From the NCBI GenBank assembly GCA_902590465.1, contig CACIWX010000001.1, positions 124,001 through 188,000 on the forward strand: DNA of 64,000 nucleotides, read 5' to 3'. Positions 43,119 to 52,364 of the stretch are shown here, in pieces. Every line of letters starts with the position of its first letter. The first letter of the stretch is position 1. The position numbers and the translations under genes were made by a program. Source of the DNA: an uncultured Pelagibacteraceae bacterium. GTDB lineage: Bacteria > Pseudomonadota > Alphaproteobacteria > Pelagibacterales > Pelagibacteraceae. The notes beneath the pieces were generated by a model, which saw only the letters and a list, made by a program, of their open reading frames with translations, ran no database searches and had not been told where the DNA came from.

Positions 43119-44414
43119 TTAACTCCATTTCTTTTCAAATTTGTGTCTAACGATTTGAGCTGCCAAGTTCATTAAAATTAAAAAAGCTAGAAGCACCATA
43201 ATACATGCAGATACTTTTTCAACGAAACCCCTCTCAGCACTTTCAGACCATATATATATCTGAACTGGTAAACTTGCAGCAGGATCAACTGGCGTACCAG
43301 GTATTGTGTTTACAAAAGCAACCATTCCTATTAAAATTAAAGGGGCTGTTTCCCCTAAAGCTTGAGCCAAGCCAATTATCGTTCCAGATAAAGTTCCAGG
43401 CATTGATAGTGGCACAGTATGATGCATGGTTGTTTGCATATTGCTTGCACCCATCGCTAAAGCAGCTTCTCTTATACTTGGTGGTACAGCTTTTAATGAT
43501 GCTCTTGCAGCAATAATTATTGTTGGTAATGTCATAAGAGACAAAGTAATTCCTCCAACAAGTGGTGTCGACCTTGGTAAATTAAAAACTGCTAATAAAA
43601 CACCAAGACCTAGCAAACCAAATACTATCGATGGAACAGCTGCCAAATTGTTAATGTTTACTTCTATAAAATCTGTAAATTTATTTTTTGGTGCAAACTC
43701 CTCGAGATAAATTGCAGCTAGCACTGCAACAGGAAATGAAAACGCTAAACATACTAATATGCTAAAAACTGTTCCCATAAATGAGCTAGCTATACCTGCT
43801 AGTTCTGCCTCTCTTGAATCAGGACTTGTAAAAAAACTAATGTTAAACTCTGATAAAATATCTCCTCTTTCATTAAGCATATCGTAAATCTGCAACTGGT
43901 AATCATTTACTCTTCTATTCTCCTCAGGAATATCTCTTGGATAATTTCCCTTATGAACTTGATCAACATCATCAGAAGCTGTTAATTTTATGGGCACTAT
44001 TTTACCTAGATAGTCTGGATTTTTTAAAAGTAGATCTTTAACCTCTGTCTCATATTTATACGAAACCATTTGTATCAATTGACGATCCTCTTCTTCAGGA
44101 AGTCCGGGATCTAATGAGGTCATAGCTTTGTAAGCAACATCATAATAGTCTGCATTTTCTAGATCATCTTTTGATGGGCTTTCTGCATCGATTAAAAGTA
44201 ATTCTTTATCATAATGAACTTCTGTTAATATCCAAGTTTTTTGGAAAGCTGAGTAACCTTTTGAAAATATCTGAAACATAAAAACTGCTAAAAAGGTTAA
44301 AGCTAATCCTATAGCTATTTTGCCATACCATTGAAATCTTCTTTCAGCGATATATCTTTTTTTTAATAAATTTTTCTTAAAACTATTCATATTTTTCCCT
44401 ATATTTTTTAACAA
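43119..44414 (-). CDS. pstA: phosphate ABC transporter permease
   Basis: PFAM BPD-type permease C-terminal half, EAALAMGASNMQTTMHHTVPLSMPG; overlaps pstC. Confidence 0.93.
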   Translation of the reverse strand: MLKNIGKNMNSFKKNLLKKRYIAERRFQWYGKIAIGLALTFLAVFMFQIFSKGYSAFQKTWILTEVHYDKELLLIDAESPSKDDLENADYYDVAYKAMTSLDPGLPEEEDRQLIQMVSYKYETEVKDLLLKNPDYLGKIVPIKLTASDDVDQVHKGNYPRDIPEENRRVNDYQLQIYDMLNERGDILSEFNISFFTSPDSREAELAGIASSFMGTVFSILVCLAFSFPVAVLAAIYLEEFAPKNKFTDFIEVNINNLAAVPSIVFGLLGLGVLLAVFNLPRSTPLVGGITLSLMTLPTIIIAARASLKAVPPSIREAALAMGASNMQTTMHHTVPLSMPGTLSGTIIGLAQALGETAPLILIGMVAFVNTIPGTPVDPAASLPVQIYIWSESAERGFVEKVSACIMVLLAFLILMNLAAQIVRHKFEKKWS

Positions 44415-45759
44415 CTGAAAGAGCGATTACATTTAAGAATAAAGTTACTATAAATAAAGATATTCCTAAGGCAAAAGCTGATTGAGTTTTTGGATCTCCG
44501 AATTGTTGGTCTCCAATTAAAATTACAACAATTTGCGCTGTAATGGTTGAAGTTGATTCAAGTGGATTCATTGTAAGATTAGCCGCTAATCCTGAGGCCA
44601 TTACTACAATCATTGTTTCTCCCACCGCTCTCGATACTGCTAAAAGTATCGAACCTACAATACCAGGTAAGGCTGCTGGAAAAATTACTTTTTTTACAGT
44701 CTCAGATTTTGTTGCGCCCATTGCGTAACTTCCATCTCTTAAATTTTGGGGTACTGCTGTTATAACGTCATCGCTTAAACTTGAAATAAAAGGAATTATC
44801 ATTACTCCCATAACTGCTCCTGCAGCTAAAGCGCTCTCCGATGAAACTTCTAAACCCATCGCGTTACCTATTTCTTTAACAAAAGGACCGACGGTTAAAG
44901 CTGCAAAAAAACCGTATACCACTGTTGGAATACCAGCTAAAATCTCAATAATAGGTTTCGCATATTTTCTCACGCCTCTTCCGGCATACTCAGATAGATA
45001 AATCCCGCTTAACAAACCTATGGGGATGGCAACACACATTGCAATAAAAGCAATAAAAAAAGTTCCGGCAAATAAAGGTACAGCTCCGAAAGCATCCTTC
45101 ATTAATTCAGGATCTGGCTGGCCATCTCTTACAAAAGTTTTAGCAGGATACCAATGAGTTCCGAATATAAAGTCAAAGATTTTTACTGCTTGAAAAAATC
45201 TAATCGCTTCGAATAAAAGTGAAAAAATTATTCCGATTGTAACTAAAACTGCGCCTAATGATGCAACAAATAATACCCATTTAAGAAAAATTTCTACTGG
45301 TTCCCTCATTCGGTCATTTTTCTGAACAGATCTATATGCAAAACTCAGAGAGAAAATTAAAATTGCTAAAATAATTGCTACTTTAGCACTGTTAGCTATT
45401 CCTTTTAGTTGAATATACTTATTGGCAGACTCATCTAAAAAATTAGTAATATTTCCCGTGTAAGTTCCTACGGCTAATGCTTTAACTTTTGTGTAAATAA
45501 GCTGAAGCTCATTTTTTGTTAAATTTTGGTCGGTGTAATCTTGTAAAATAAATGTTTTAACGATTGATGGTTCAAAAACTGACCATAGGACAAAAATTAT
45601 TAGTGCTGGTGCAGCACACCACGCAGCTAAATAATATCCATAAAATTTTGGTAATGCCGTAAGTCTTTGTGATGATTGAATAACTAGAGCTTTTTTTCTA
45701 CCGAAATAATAACTTGAGAAAGCTAAGAGAATAATAAAAGTTACTAGTATTAAATTCAT
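44383..45759 (-). CDS. pstC: phosphate ABC transporter permease
   Basis: LAGIPTVVYGFFA, GSYAMGATKSETVKKVIFPAALPGI. Confidence 0.94.
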   Translation of the reverse strand: MNLILVTFIILLAFSSYYFGRKKALVIQSSQRLTALPKFYGYYLAAWCAAPALIIFVLWSVFEPSIVKTFILQDYTDQNLTKNELQLIYTKVKALAVGTYTGNITNFLDESANKYIQLKGIANSAKVAIILAILIFSLSFAYRSVQKNDRMREPVEIFLKWVLFVASLGAVLVTIGIIFSLLFEAIRFFQAVKIFDFIFGTHWYPAKTFVRDGQPDPELMKDAFGAVPLFAGTFFIAFIAMCVAIPIGLLSGIYLSEYAGRGVRKYAKPIIEILAGIPTVVYGFFAALTVGPFVKEIGNAMGLEVSSESALAAGAVMGVMIIPFISSLSDDVITAVPQNLRDGSYAMGATKSETVKKVIFPAALPGIVGSILLAVSRAVGETMIVVMASGLAANLTMNPLESTSTITAQIVVILIGDQQFGDPKTQSAFALGISLFIVTLFLNVIALSVVKKYREKYE

Positions 45760-45776
45760 ATTGAGCTTCCAAGATA

Positions 45777-45803
45777 AAAAAGGGGGTAAAATACCCCCTT
45801 TTT
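45777..45803 (-). terminator. intercistronic hairpin terminator/attenuator between pstS and pstC
   Basis: Perfect 12-bp stem AAAAAGGGGGTA-AAA-TACCCCCTTTTT. Confidence 0.88.
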
Positions 45804-45818
45804 GTTTAATTAATACTA

Positions 45819-46823
45819 CTACTTCTTAGCAGGCATGTTAACTAACTTCGTAGCGTTAGTTCTAGATGTTTTGTATAACTTGCCATCTAGAGGTACTAGC
45901 CCGATATCAGTTAAATAACCTTTTTTACCCATAGCTTTTTTACTTGTGAACTCTTTTACGAATTCATGTAAGCCAGGTACAACGCCCACGTGAGCTTTTT
46001 TCACGTAGAAGAATAAAGGTCTTGCAACTGCGTAACTGTAATCTTGAATCGAAGATAGACTTGGTTGACCACCTTCAATGCTTGCAGCTTGCAATTTATC
46101 TTTTGCAGCTAAGAAATAACTGAAACCAAAGAAACCGAACATTTCTTTGTCCGCAGCTAATTTTTGAATAATAAGTGAGTCGTTCTCACCAACTTCAATT
46201 ACCGCACCATCTTCTCTTAACGCTTTATATTTAGCGCCAGCTTTTTTAGAAGCATCATCGATACCTTTTTTCATTACTAATGAATTCCAAGCATCTCTTG
46301 TTCCTGATGTTCCTGGAGGCACCATAACTTTGATAGGGTAGTTTGGTAATGATGGGTCGATATCACTCCAATTTTTATATGGATTTGGTACTAACGCACC
46401 ATCTTTAGCAACTTCTTTTGCTAATGCTGCCCATAATTGTTTTTTTGTAAAGTTTACTGGTTTAGCATCTTTAGAATAAGCTAACGTTATTCCGTCGTTA
46501 CCAACTGTAATCTCTACGATTTCTTCAACACCATTTTTTTGACATAGCGCATACTCTTTAGCCTTCATAGCTCTAGATGCATTTGTTACGTCTGGGTGCT
46601 CTGTACCAACTCCAGCACAGAATAATTTAGCTCCACCACCTGTTCCTGTTGACTCGATTACTGGTGTTTTAAATTTACCAGACGAACCAAATCTTTCAGC
46701 AACGATTGTTGCATAAGGGAATACAGTTGAAGAACCTACGATTTTAATCTGATCTCTAGCTTGAGCAGAAGTTACAACTAACATTGCAACTAATGAAGCT
46801 AAAGCGATTGATAGTTTTCTCAT
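45819..46823 (-). CDS. pstS: phosphate ABC transporter substrate-binding protein
   Basis: Signal peptide; IKIVGSSTVFPYATIVAERF, STGTGGGAKLFC, PPGTSGTRDAWN. Confidence 0.95.
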   Translation of the reverse strand: MRKLSIALASLVAMLVVTSAQARDQIKIVGSSTVFPYATIVAERFGSSGKFKTPVIESTGTGGGAKLFCAGVGTEHPDVTNASRAMKAKEYALCQKNGVEEIVEITVGNDGITLAYSKDAKPVNFTKKQLWAALAKEVAKDGALVPNPYKNWSDIDPSLPNYPIKVMVPPGTSGTRDAWNSLVMKKGIDDASKKAGAKYKALREDGAVIEVGENDSLIIQKLAADKEMFGFFGFSYFLAAKDKLQAASIEGGQPSLSSIQDYSYAVARPLFFYVKKAHVGVVPGLHEFVKEFTSKKAMGKKGYLTDIGLVPLDGKLYKTSRTNATKLVNMPAKK

Positions 46824-46891
46824 TGTTTATCCTTTCATTTATTAATTAATTAACAAACATTGGATTCATAGAATTAAGAGGACTCTTAATT

Positions 46892-46909
46892 ATTACAGAT
46901 ATGTTACAA
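46892..46909 (-). promoter_or_regulatory. candidate Pho box upstream of pstS
   Basis: On the minus strand TTGTAAC-ATAT-CTGTAAT (7-4-7 direct repeat). Confidence 0.75.
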
Positions 46910-46930
46910 ATTTATTAAAATGATAACTTT

Positions 46931-47542
46931 TTAGTTGAACTTTCTAGTTATCTCGATTTGTTGATAATCAGAGGCTAAAGACCCTCCGCAACTAAAAGGT
47001 CTTACTTTATTTTTAACAGCGTAGGATTGAGTTGGCTTTAATGTAACTTCTAGTTGTACAAAGTTAACTAACTTTTGAGTAAATCCTTTATCATATCTCC
47101 AAGCATTCCATTGTGTAGGAGCAGTGAATACTTCGGTTAAATAAGATGCAGCTTGCGAGTGAATCATATTGCTCTCGTTTTGTCCTTTTAAAAGATTATT
47201 TTTAACTTTTTCAAAAATTTTTCTACATTTAATTGAGTCCACCATGTACGAGTTAGCATTTAAATGAGTGCTCATCGGTGCTGACACAATTAATTGAATT
47301 CCATCGTATCGTCTTGAAAATAAAGCTTCAGTATAAATTGTAGATACATTTTTATTATCTACTTCAAGAACTAAATCGTTTTTAGCTTGCTTAAGATCGT
47401 TTTTCAGTCTTAGGAGCCCAAGATCAAAAACTGTAAGAGGTTGAGAACGTAAAGTTTTCTCTATTAAATTTACATCTGCTTTAACAGTTGTAAAAATTAA
47501 AGTTAATAAAACCAGACTTATATAATTCATTAATCTAGTCAT
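46931..47542 (-). CDS. uncharacterised secreted protein between phoR and pstS
   Basis: 203 aa ORF with N-terminal signal peptide (MNYISLVLLTLIFTTVKA); no family recognised. Confidence 0.75.
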   Translation of the reverse strand: MTRLMNYISLVLLTLIFTTVKADVNLIEKTLRSQPLTVFDLGLLRLKNDLKQAKNDLVLEVDNKNVSTIYTEALFSRRYDGIQLIVSAPMSTHLNANSYMVDSIKCRKIFEKVKNNLLKGQNESNMIHSQAASYLTEVFTAPTQWNAWRYDKGFTQKLVNFVQLEVTLKPTQSYAVKNKVRPFSCGGSLASDYQQIEITRKFN

Positions 47543-47605
47543 ACTAAAACTTTAACTATTTTGCCGTCTATCTCAAGACAAAATTTAACAAAACTGTAAT
47601 ATTTG

Positions 47606-48820
47606 CTAAAATTTTGAAAAATGGACCTTTATTTCGGTGCCATTTTGAGGTTCACTTTTTATTTCTAGTTCTCCTCTATGCTGATTAACAATGTGCTTCA
47701 CGATCGCCATTCCAAGTCCAGTGCCACCAACTTTTTTACTTTTAGCGGCATCAACTCTAAAAAATCTTTCAGTAATTCTCGGAAGTTGTTCAGTTGGAAT
47801 CCCAATACCATTATCTTTAATGGACACGATATAAGAATCTCCTATAACTTTTCCATTTCCTTGCCCGCAATTAATTTCAATCTTTTTATTTTTTTCTGAA
47901 TATTTTATACTGTTATCAATAATATTTGAAAAAACTTCAATTAATTTTTCATAATCGCCTTTAATAAAGAAATCATCTTTTATATTATTTTTAAATTCAA
48001 AAGATTTTAAATTTTTTTGATGGATATCTTCAACGTTACTTAAAATTTCTTTTAAATTTACTTTATCTTGAGGCTGTAGATGTTCCTGTAACTCTATTCT
48101 ACTTAATGAAAGTAAATCTTTAATTAAGCTTTCCATCCTATCAGCTTGCTCAAGCATTATCGGTATGAATTTTTTTTGTGCTTCTAAATCATCTTTCGCA
48201 TGTCCGCTTATAGTTTCTAAAAATCCTTTAATAGAAACTAGAGGCGTTTTAAGTTCATGGCTGACATTGGCTACAAAATCAGATTTGAACCTTTGCGCTT
48301 TTATAATATCAGTTAAATCTTTTAGAAATAAAATAACTGAATCAGGATCATCGACAAATGAGGTCGGTCCAGAAAATAGATGAACTTTAAAGAACTGAAA
48401 TAAGGGAGAGGATAATTCTAAATCCATAGTAATTGTCTCTTTTTTTAAAAGTACTAAATCAATATTTTGGAGTAAATCAGGAACTCTTAATAAAGTAGCC
48501 ACGTGCTTATTTAAATTATTTTCTCCAAATTTTTTTTTTGCACTATTATTAAAAAATTTGATATTTTTAAATTTATCTACAATTAGAATTAGATCATCGA
48601 TTTGATTTATAATCTTTACTTGCTCATTAGTTTTTTCAATATTTTCCTTGGTGATGTCTTCTATCCCCTCTTCAGTATCACCTGGTTTATTCTCTCTATT
48701 TATATCAGATCTTGCCTCCATACCTGCTACAATTGATTTTCTGGATACTGCAATAACTACAATCACAATTAACCCTGCGAGTGAGTAAAATAACAATTCC
48801 ATAACTAAATTATACTTCAA
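47606..48820 (-). CDS. phoR: phosphate regulon sensor histidine kinase
   Basis: NVSHELKTPLVSIKGFLETI, DNGIGIPTEQLPRITERFFRVD, GGTGLGMAIVKHI. Confidence 0.9.
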   Translation of the reverse strand: MKYNLVMELLFYSLAGLIVIVVIAVSRKSIVAGMEARSDINRENKPGDTEEGIEDITKENIEKTNEQVKIINQIDDLILIVDKFKNIKFFNNSAKKKFGENNLNKHVATLLRVPDLLQNIDLVLLKKETITMDLELSSPLFQFFKVHLFSGPTSFVDDPDSVILFLKDLTDIIKAQRFKSDFVANVSHELKTPLVSIKGFLETISGHAKDDLEAQKKFIPIMLEQADRMESLIKDLLSLSRIELQEHLQPQDKVNLKEILSNVEDIHQKNLKSFEFKNNIKDDFFIKGDYEKLIEVFSNIIDNSIKYSEKNKKIEINCGQGNGKVIGDSYIVSIKDNGIGIPTEQLPRITERFFRVDAAKSKKVGGTGLGMAIVKHIVNQHRGELEIKSEPQNGTEIKVHFSKF

Positions 48821-48844
48821 GCAAAAGGTTTTTAAAGAACATCT

Positions 48845-48862
48845 TTGTAACAGATTTGAAAT
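48845..48862 (+). promoter_or_regulatory. candidate Pho box upstream of olsB-like gene
   Basis: TTGTAAC-AGAT-TTGAAAT followed 10 nt later by TATTAT. Confidence 0.7.
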
Positions 48863-48906
48863 AAATTCTTCATATTATTGAAAGGTGAATCGCTTACATA
48901 CTCAAA

Positions 48907-49722
48907 ATGTTGAGAAATTTTAAAAAATTACAAAATAATAAGTTATTTATTAATACAAGTAATTTCTTTCAACCGACTTTTGATTGTTATTTGGCTGACA
49001 GCAAATCTGAAATAAAAGCTGCCCAAAGATTAAGATATAAAGTATTTTTTTCAGAACGAGAAAATAAAATCATAAAACTCAATTCATTTAAAAGAGAAAC
49101 TGACGATTACGATAAATATGCAGACCATATAATTGTTACTTTTAAAAAAACTAAATTTAGTAAAACTAAAGTTATTGGAACTTATAGACTTTTAAAACAA
49201 AGTATTGCTTTAAAAAATAACGGCTTTTATTCATCTAATGAATATGACCTTTCTAATCTTCTAAAATCAAATAAATATAATAACCTATTAGAGTTAAGTA
49301 GATCTTGTATTAATAAAAAATTTAGAAAAAAAAATGTTTTACAACTTATGTGGAAGAAAATTCATGAATACGTTGTCGAGAACAAAGTAGATGCCTTATT
49401 TGGAACAGCTAGTTTTTTAGAAACAAATATAAAAGTAATTGAACCAGAACTGAAATTCCTAAATGATAATTTTACAATGCCTGATGAAATTAAAGTAACG
49501 GCGCTCGATGAGTGTAAAGTAAATTTGAGCAATGCTATACCTACACTATCAAAATTGGATATTGCAAAAAAATTACCTACTCTAATTAAAGCATATCTGA
49601 GGTTAAATGCCTATATCGGAGACGGTGCAGTTTTAGATAATCACTTTAAAACCACTGATGTTTTCGTTTTTCTTCCTTTTTCTAAAATTAAAGAAACTTA
49701 TCTAAAAAAATTTAGCAATTAA
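48907..49722 (+). CDS. olsB: OlsB-like N-acyltransferase (ornithine lipid synthesis)
   Basis: RLRYKVFFSE, VIGTYRLLKQ, LLELSRSCINKKFR, LFGTASFLET GNAT/hemolysin-like pattern. Confidence 0.78.
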   Translation: MLRNFKKLQNNKLFINTSNFFQPTFDCYLADSKSEIKAAQRLRYKVFFSERENKIIKLNSFKRETDDYDKYADHIIVTFKKTKFSKTKVIGTYRLLKQSIALKNNGFYSSNEYDLSNLLKSNKYNNLLELSRSCINKKFRKKNVLQLMWKKIHEYVVENKVDALFGTASFLETNIKVIEPELKFLNDNFTMPDEIKVTALDECKVNLSNAIPTLSKLDIAKKLPTLIKAYLRLNAYIGDGAVLDNHFKTTDVFVFLPFSKIKETYLKKFSN

Positions 49723-49747
49723 TTAACCGATCATTTATAAAGTAAGG

Positions 49748-50488
49748 ATGCGTTCTTTCATCGAAAGTATTTTTAAATTTAAAAAAATTAAAAAGATTTA
49801 TAAAGATAATTATAATGATCCAGATTTTAACAAAAATTTTTGGGCTAAAGCTTTAAAACTATTAAATATTTCTTATAAGGTTGATGGTAAAATCAATATT
49901 CCTTCTTCTGGTCCTTGTTTGATTATTTGTAATCATCCTTTTGGGATAGCCGATGGTTTAATTATCAGTGCTCTGGTTGCAGAAGTAAGAAAAGATTATA
50001 AAATATTAATTAACGAAGAACTTGCTGAAGTTGATCACATAAGAAAGTACTTATTTCCATTAAGTTTTATAAAAACTAAGGATGCAAAAATTTCTAACAT
50101 TAATTCAAAAAATAGAGCGGTTACTCACCTTAAAAATAATGGCTTGCTCATTACCTTTCCTTCCGGGGAAGTTGCAACTTCTAAATTCATTTTTGATAAA
50201 GCTAAAGAAAGAGATTGGAAGCCTTTGGTGGCTTCAATTTATAAACAATCCCCATGTGAGATTACCCCAGTTTTTTTTTCAGGCCAAAATAGTTTATTTT
50301 TTCAATTTGTGGGATTTATAAATAATAATTTGAGAAGAATTTTATTTGTTCAAGAACTTCTAAATAAAAAAAATAAAACAATAAGCTTAACTATCGGTAA
50401 ATCTTTTAAAATCACGGAATATACGAAAGAAAACAACCTCCATTTAGCTGAACAGATGAGAAAAAAGGTTTTATCTTTGATTAATTAG
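49748..50488 (+). CDS. PlsC-like acyltransferase, probable OlsA partner
   Basis: CNHPFGIADGLI (NHX4D) and FPSGEVATS motifs; downstream of olsB-like gene. Confidence 0.75.
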   Translation: MRSFIESIFKFKKIKKIYKDNYNDPDFNKNFWAKALKLLNISYKVDGKINIPSSGPCLIICNHPFGIADGLIISALVAEVRKDYKILINEELAEVDHIRKYLFPLSFIKTKDAKISNINSKNRAVTHLKNNGLLITFPSGEVATSKFIFDKAKERDWKPLVASIYKQSPCEITPVFFSGQNSLFFQFVGFINNNLRRILFVQELLNKKNKTISLTIGKSFKITEYTKENNLHLAEQMRKKVLSLIN

Positions 50489-51485
50489 GAACAGCAGCTT
50501 TTAAAAAAATTTTAGCACAATTTTCCCATGTATATTTTTTTGCATGTTCCAAGCATGCTTGTCTATCTGCTTTTAAAGCTTCTTCAGCGGCTATTTTTAA
50601 ATTATGATTTAAAGAACCAATATTTGTTCCGTTAAAAATATCTTTCGGTCCTGCTACTGGGTAGGCAGCTACAGGTAAACCACATTTTAATGCTTCAATG
50701 ATTACGATACCAAAAGTATCTGTTTTACTAGGGAAAACAAAAACATCAGAGGAAGCGAAATAACTTGCTAACTCACCATTTGTTTTTTCACCTTTAAAAA
50801 TAGCACTCGGATATTCTTTTTTAAGTTTGGTTAAATCTGGCCCTTTCCCTACAATTAATTTAGTTCCGTCTAAATCTAAATCTAAAAATGCTCTAATATT
50901 TTTTTCAATAGAGACTCTTCCCACATATAAAAAAATTGGTCTTTTATATTCTAGGTAAATTTTTTTAGGATTTTTAAAACTGCTGTGATTAGCTCCTCTT
51001 GTCCAGACTACCATTTGATCTTTATTAAAACCAATTTCTTTTAATTCCTCTTTCATGGACTCCGTTGTGACTAATATTTTCTCTGCTTTTTTATGAAAAT
51101 TTTTAAGAAATTTTTGTGCCAATTTTATAGGTAAGTAAGGATAGTAAAGTTTTAAATATTTATCAAACTGCGTGTGATAAGAAGTTGTAAATTTTATGTT
51201 ATTCTTAACACAATATCTTTTAGCAAAAATTCCAATCGGGCCTTCCGTAGCTATGTGGATAACATCAGCTTTAGCTTTTTTTATTAAAGTTCCAACTCTT
51301 GGCCAAACATTTAAGGAAAGTTTGATTTCGTTGTACTTCGGCATTGGAATGGTAAAAAATAGATTTGGTTCAATATATTCAACATCATGACCAATCTTTT
51401 TTAATTCATCACCTAAATTTTTAAGAGTTCTACAAACTCCATTAACTTGAGGATACCATGCGTCAGTACAGATAAGAACTTTCAT
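50481..51485 (-). CDS. GT4 family glycosyltransferase, Agt-like lipid glycosyltransferase
   Basis: TDAWYPQVNGVCRTL, ATEGPIGIFAKRYC, FPSKTDTFGIVIIEALKCGLPVAAYPVAGPKD; overlaps plcP-like gene. Confidence 0.82.
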   Translation of the reverse strand: MKVLICTDAWYPQVNGVCRTLKNLGDELKKIGHDVEYIEPNLFFTIPMPKYNEIKLSLNVWPRVGTLIKKAKADVIHIATEGPIGIFAKRYCVKNNIKFTTSYHTQFDKYLKLYYPYLPIKLAQKFLKNFHKKAEKILVTTESMKEELKEIGFNKDQMVVWTRGANHSSFKNPKKIYLEYKRPIFLYVGRVSIEKNIRAFLDLDLDGTKLIVGKGPDLTKLKKEYPSAIFKGEKTNGELASYFASSDVFVFPSKTDTFGIVIIEALKCGLPVAAYPVAGPKDIFNGTNIGSLNHNLKIAAEEALKADRQACLEHAKKYTWENCAKIFLKAAVPN

Positions 51486-52300
51486 TATTTGTTTACAACT
51501 TTTAGATAAGGTTCATAGTTTACTACTTCTTGTCTAAGCTTATCCCATTCGATAATTTCCATTCTTCCGTCTAAATGTTCTACTAAAGCTGTACAACTCT
51601 CCACCCAATCGCCACAATTTAAATAATTAATACCATCTAAGTTTTGATTTGCAGCTTTATGAATATGACCACAGATTATTCCATCTACTTTTTTTCTTTT
51701 AGCAAAATTTGCAATTGTTTTTTCATACTCACCTATATATTTGACTGCATTTTTAACTTTGCTTTTTAAAAATTTTGCTAAAGACCATTTATCTTTTCCA
51801 AGTCTTCTTCTAAAAAAGTTTATTACAACATTTATAGTTAGCAACCAGTTGTAAGCTACTGACCCAATTTTAGATAACCATTTAGCATACTTCATTACCC
51901 CGTCCCATGCATCTCCATGAACAACGATATATTTTTTTTTATTTACTGTTTCATGAACCACTCTATTGACCATTTTAATATCACCAAAATTCAATGGTAT
52001 CATTTTTCTAAACATTTCATCATGGTTGCCTATAATGTAGTGCACCTTGGTACCATGGCGAGCTTTTCTTAAAGTTTTTTGAATTACGTCGTTATGTTCT
52101 TGTGGCCAGTAAAATCTTTTTTTTAATTCCCAAATATCAATTATGTCTCCAACTAAATACAAGTTTTCTGATCTTGTGTGTTTATAAAACTCCAAAAGTT
52201 TATTGGCTTGGCATCCTCTTGTTCCAAGATGCACATCTGAAATAAATATACTTTTGTAGCTTAAAACTTTACCATTAGTTTTAGTTTGTATTGTATCCAT
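51485..52300 (-). CDS. plcP: PlcP-like metallophosphoesterase
   Basis: FISDVHLGTRGCQANKLLEF, VGDIIDIWELKKRFYW, IGNHDE, GHIHKAANQ; start trimmed to MDTIQTK. Confidence 0.8.
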   Translation of the reverse strand: MDTIQTKTNGKVLSYKSIFISDVHLGTRGCQANKLLEFYKHTRSENLYLVGDIIDIWELKKRFYWPQEHNDVIQKTLRKARHGTKVHYIIGNHDEMFRKMIPLNFGDIKMVNRVVHETVNKKKYIVVHGDAWDGVMKYAKWLSKIGSVAYNWLLTINVVINFFRRRLGKDKWSLAKFLKSKVKNAVKYIGEYEKTIANFAKRKKVDGIICGHIHKAANQNLDGINYLNCGDWVESCTALVEHLDGRMEIIEWDKLRQEVVNYEPYLKVVNK

Positions 52301-52334
52301 AAATTTTGTAAAACGAATCTCTAGTAATAGTAGA

Positions 52335-52361
52335 ATCATAAAACTGTTACAGAATTGTTAA
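52335..52361. promoter_or_regulatory. candidate overlapping Pho boxes in the plcP/dgk divergent gap
   Basis: Plus strand CTGTTAC-AGAA-TTGTTAA (52344-52361) and minus strand CTGTAAC-AGTT-TTATGAT (52352-52335) share the CTGTTACAG core. Confidence 0.6.
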
Positions 52362-52364
52362 AAT

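Noticed and set aside
43205-43710. Two plus-strand ORFs over pstA
   Set aside because: Overlapping shadows of pstA in different frames with no start signals.
47543-47605. Possible Pho box before the secreted gene (TTGTTAAATTTTGTCTTG on the minus strand)
   Set aside because: Repeat period is 10 rather than 11 nt, and T-rich background makes chance matches likely.
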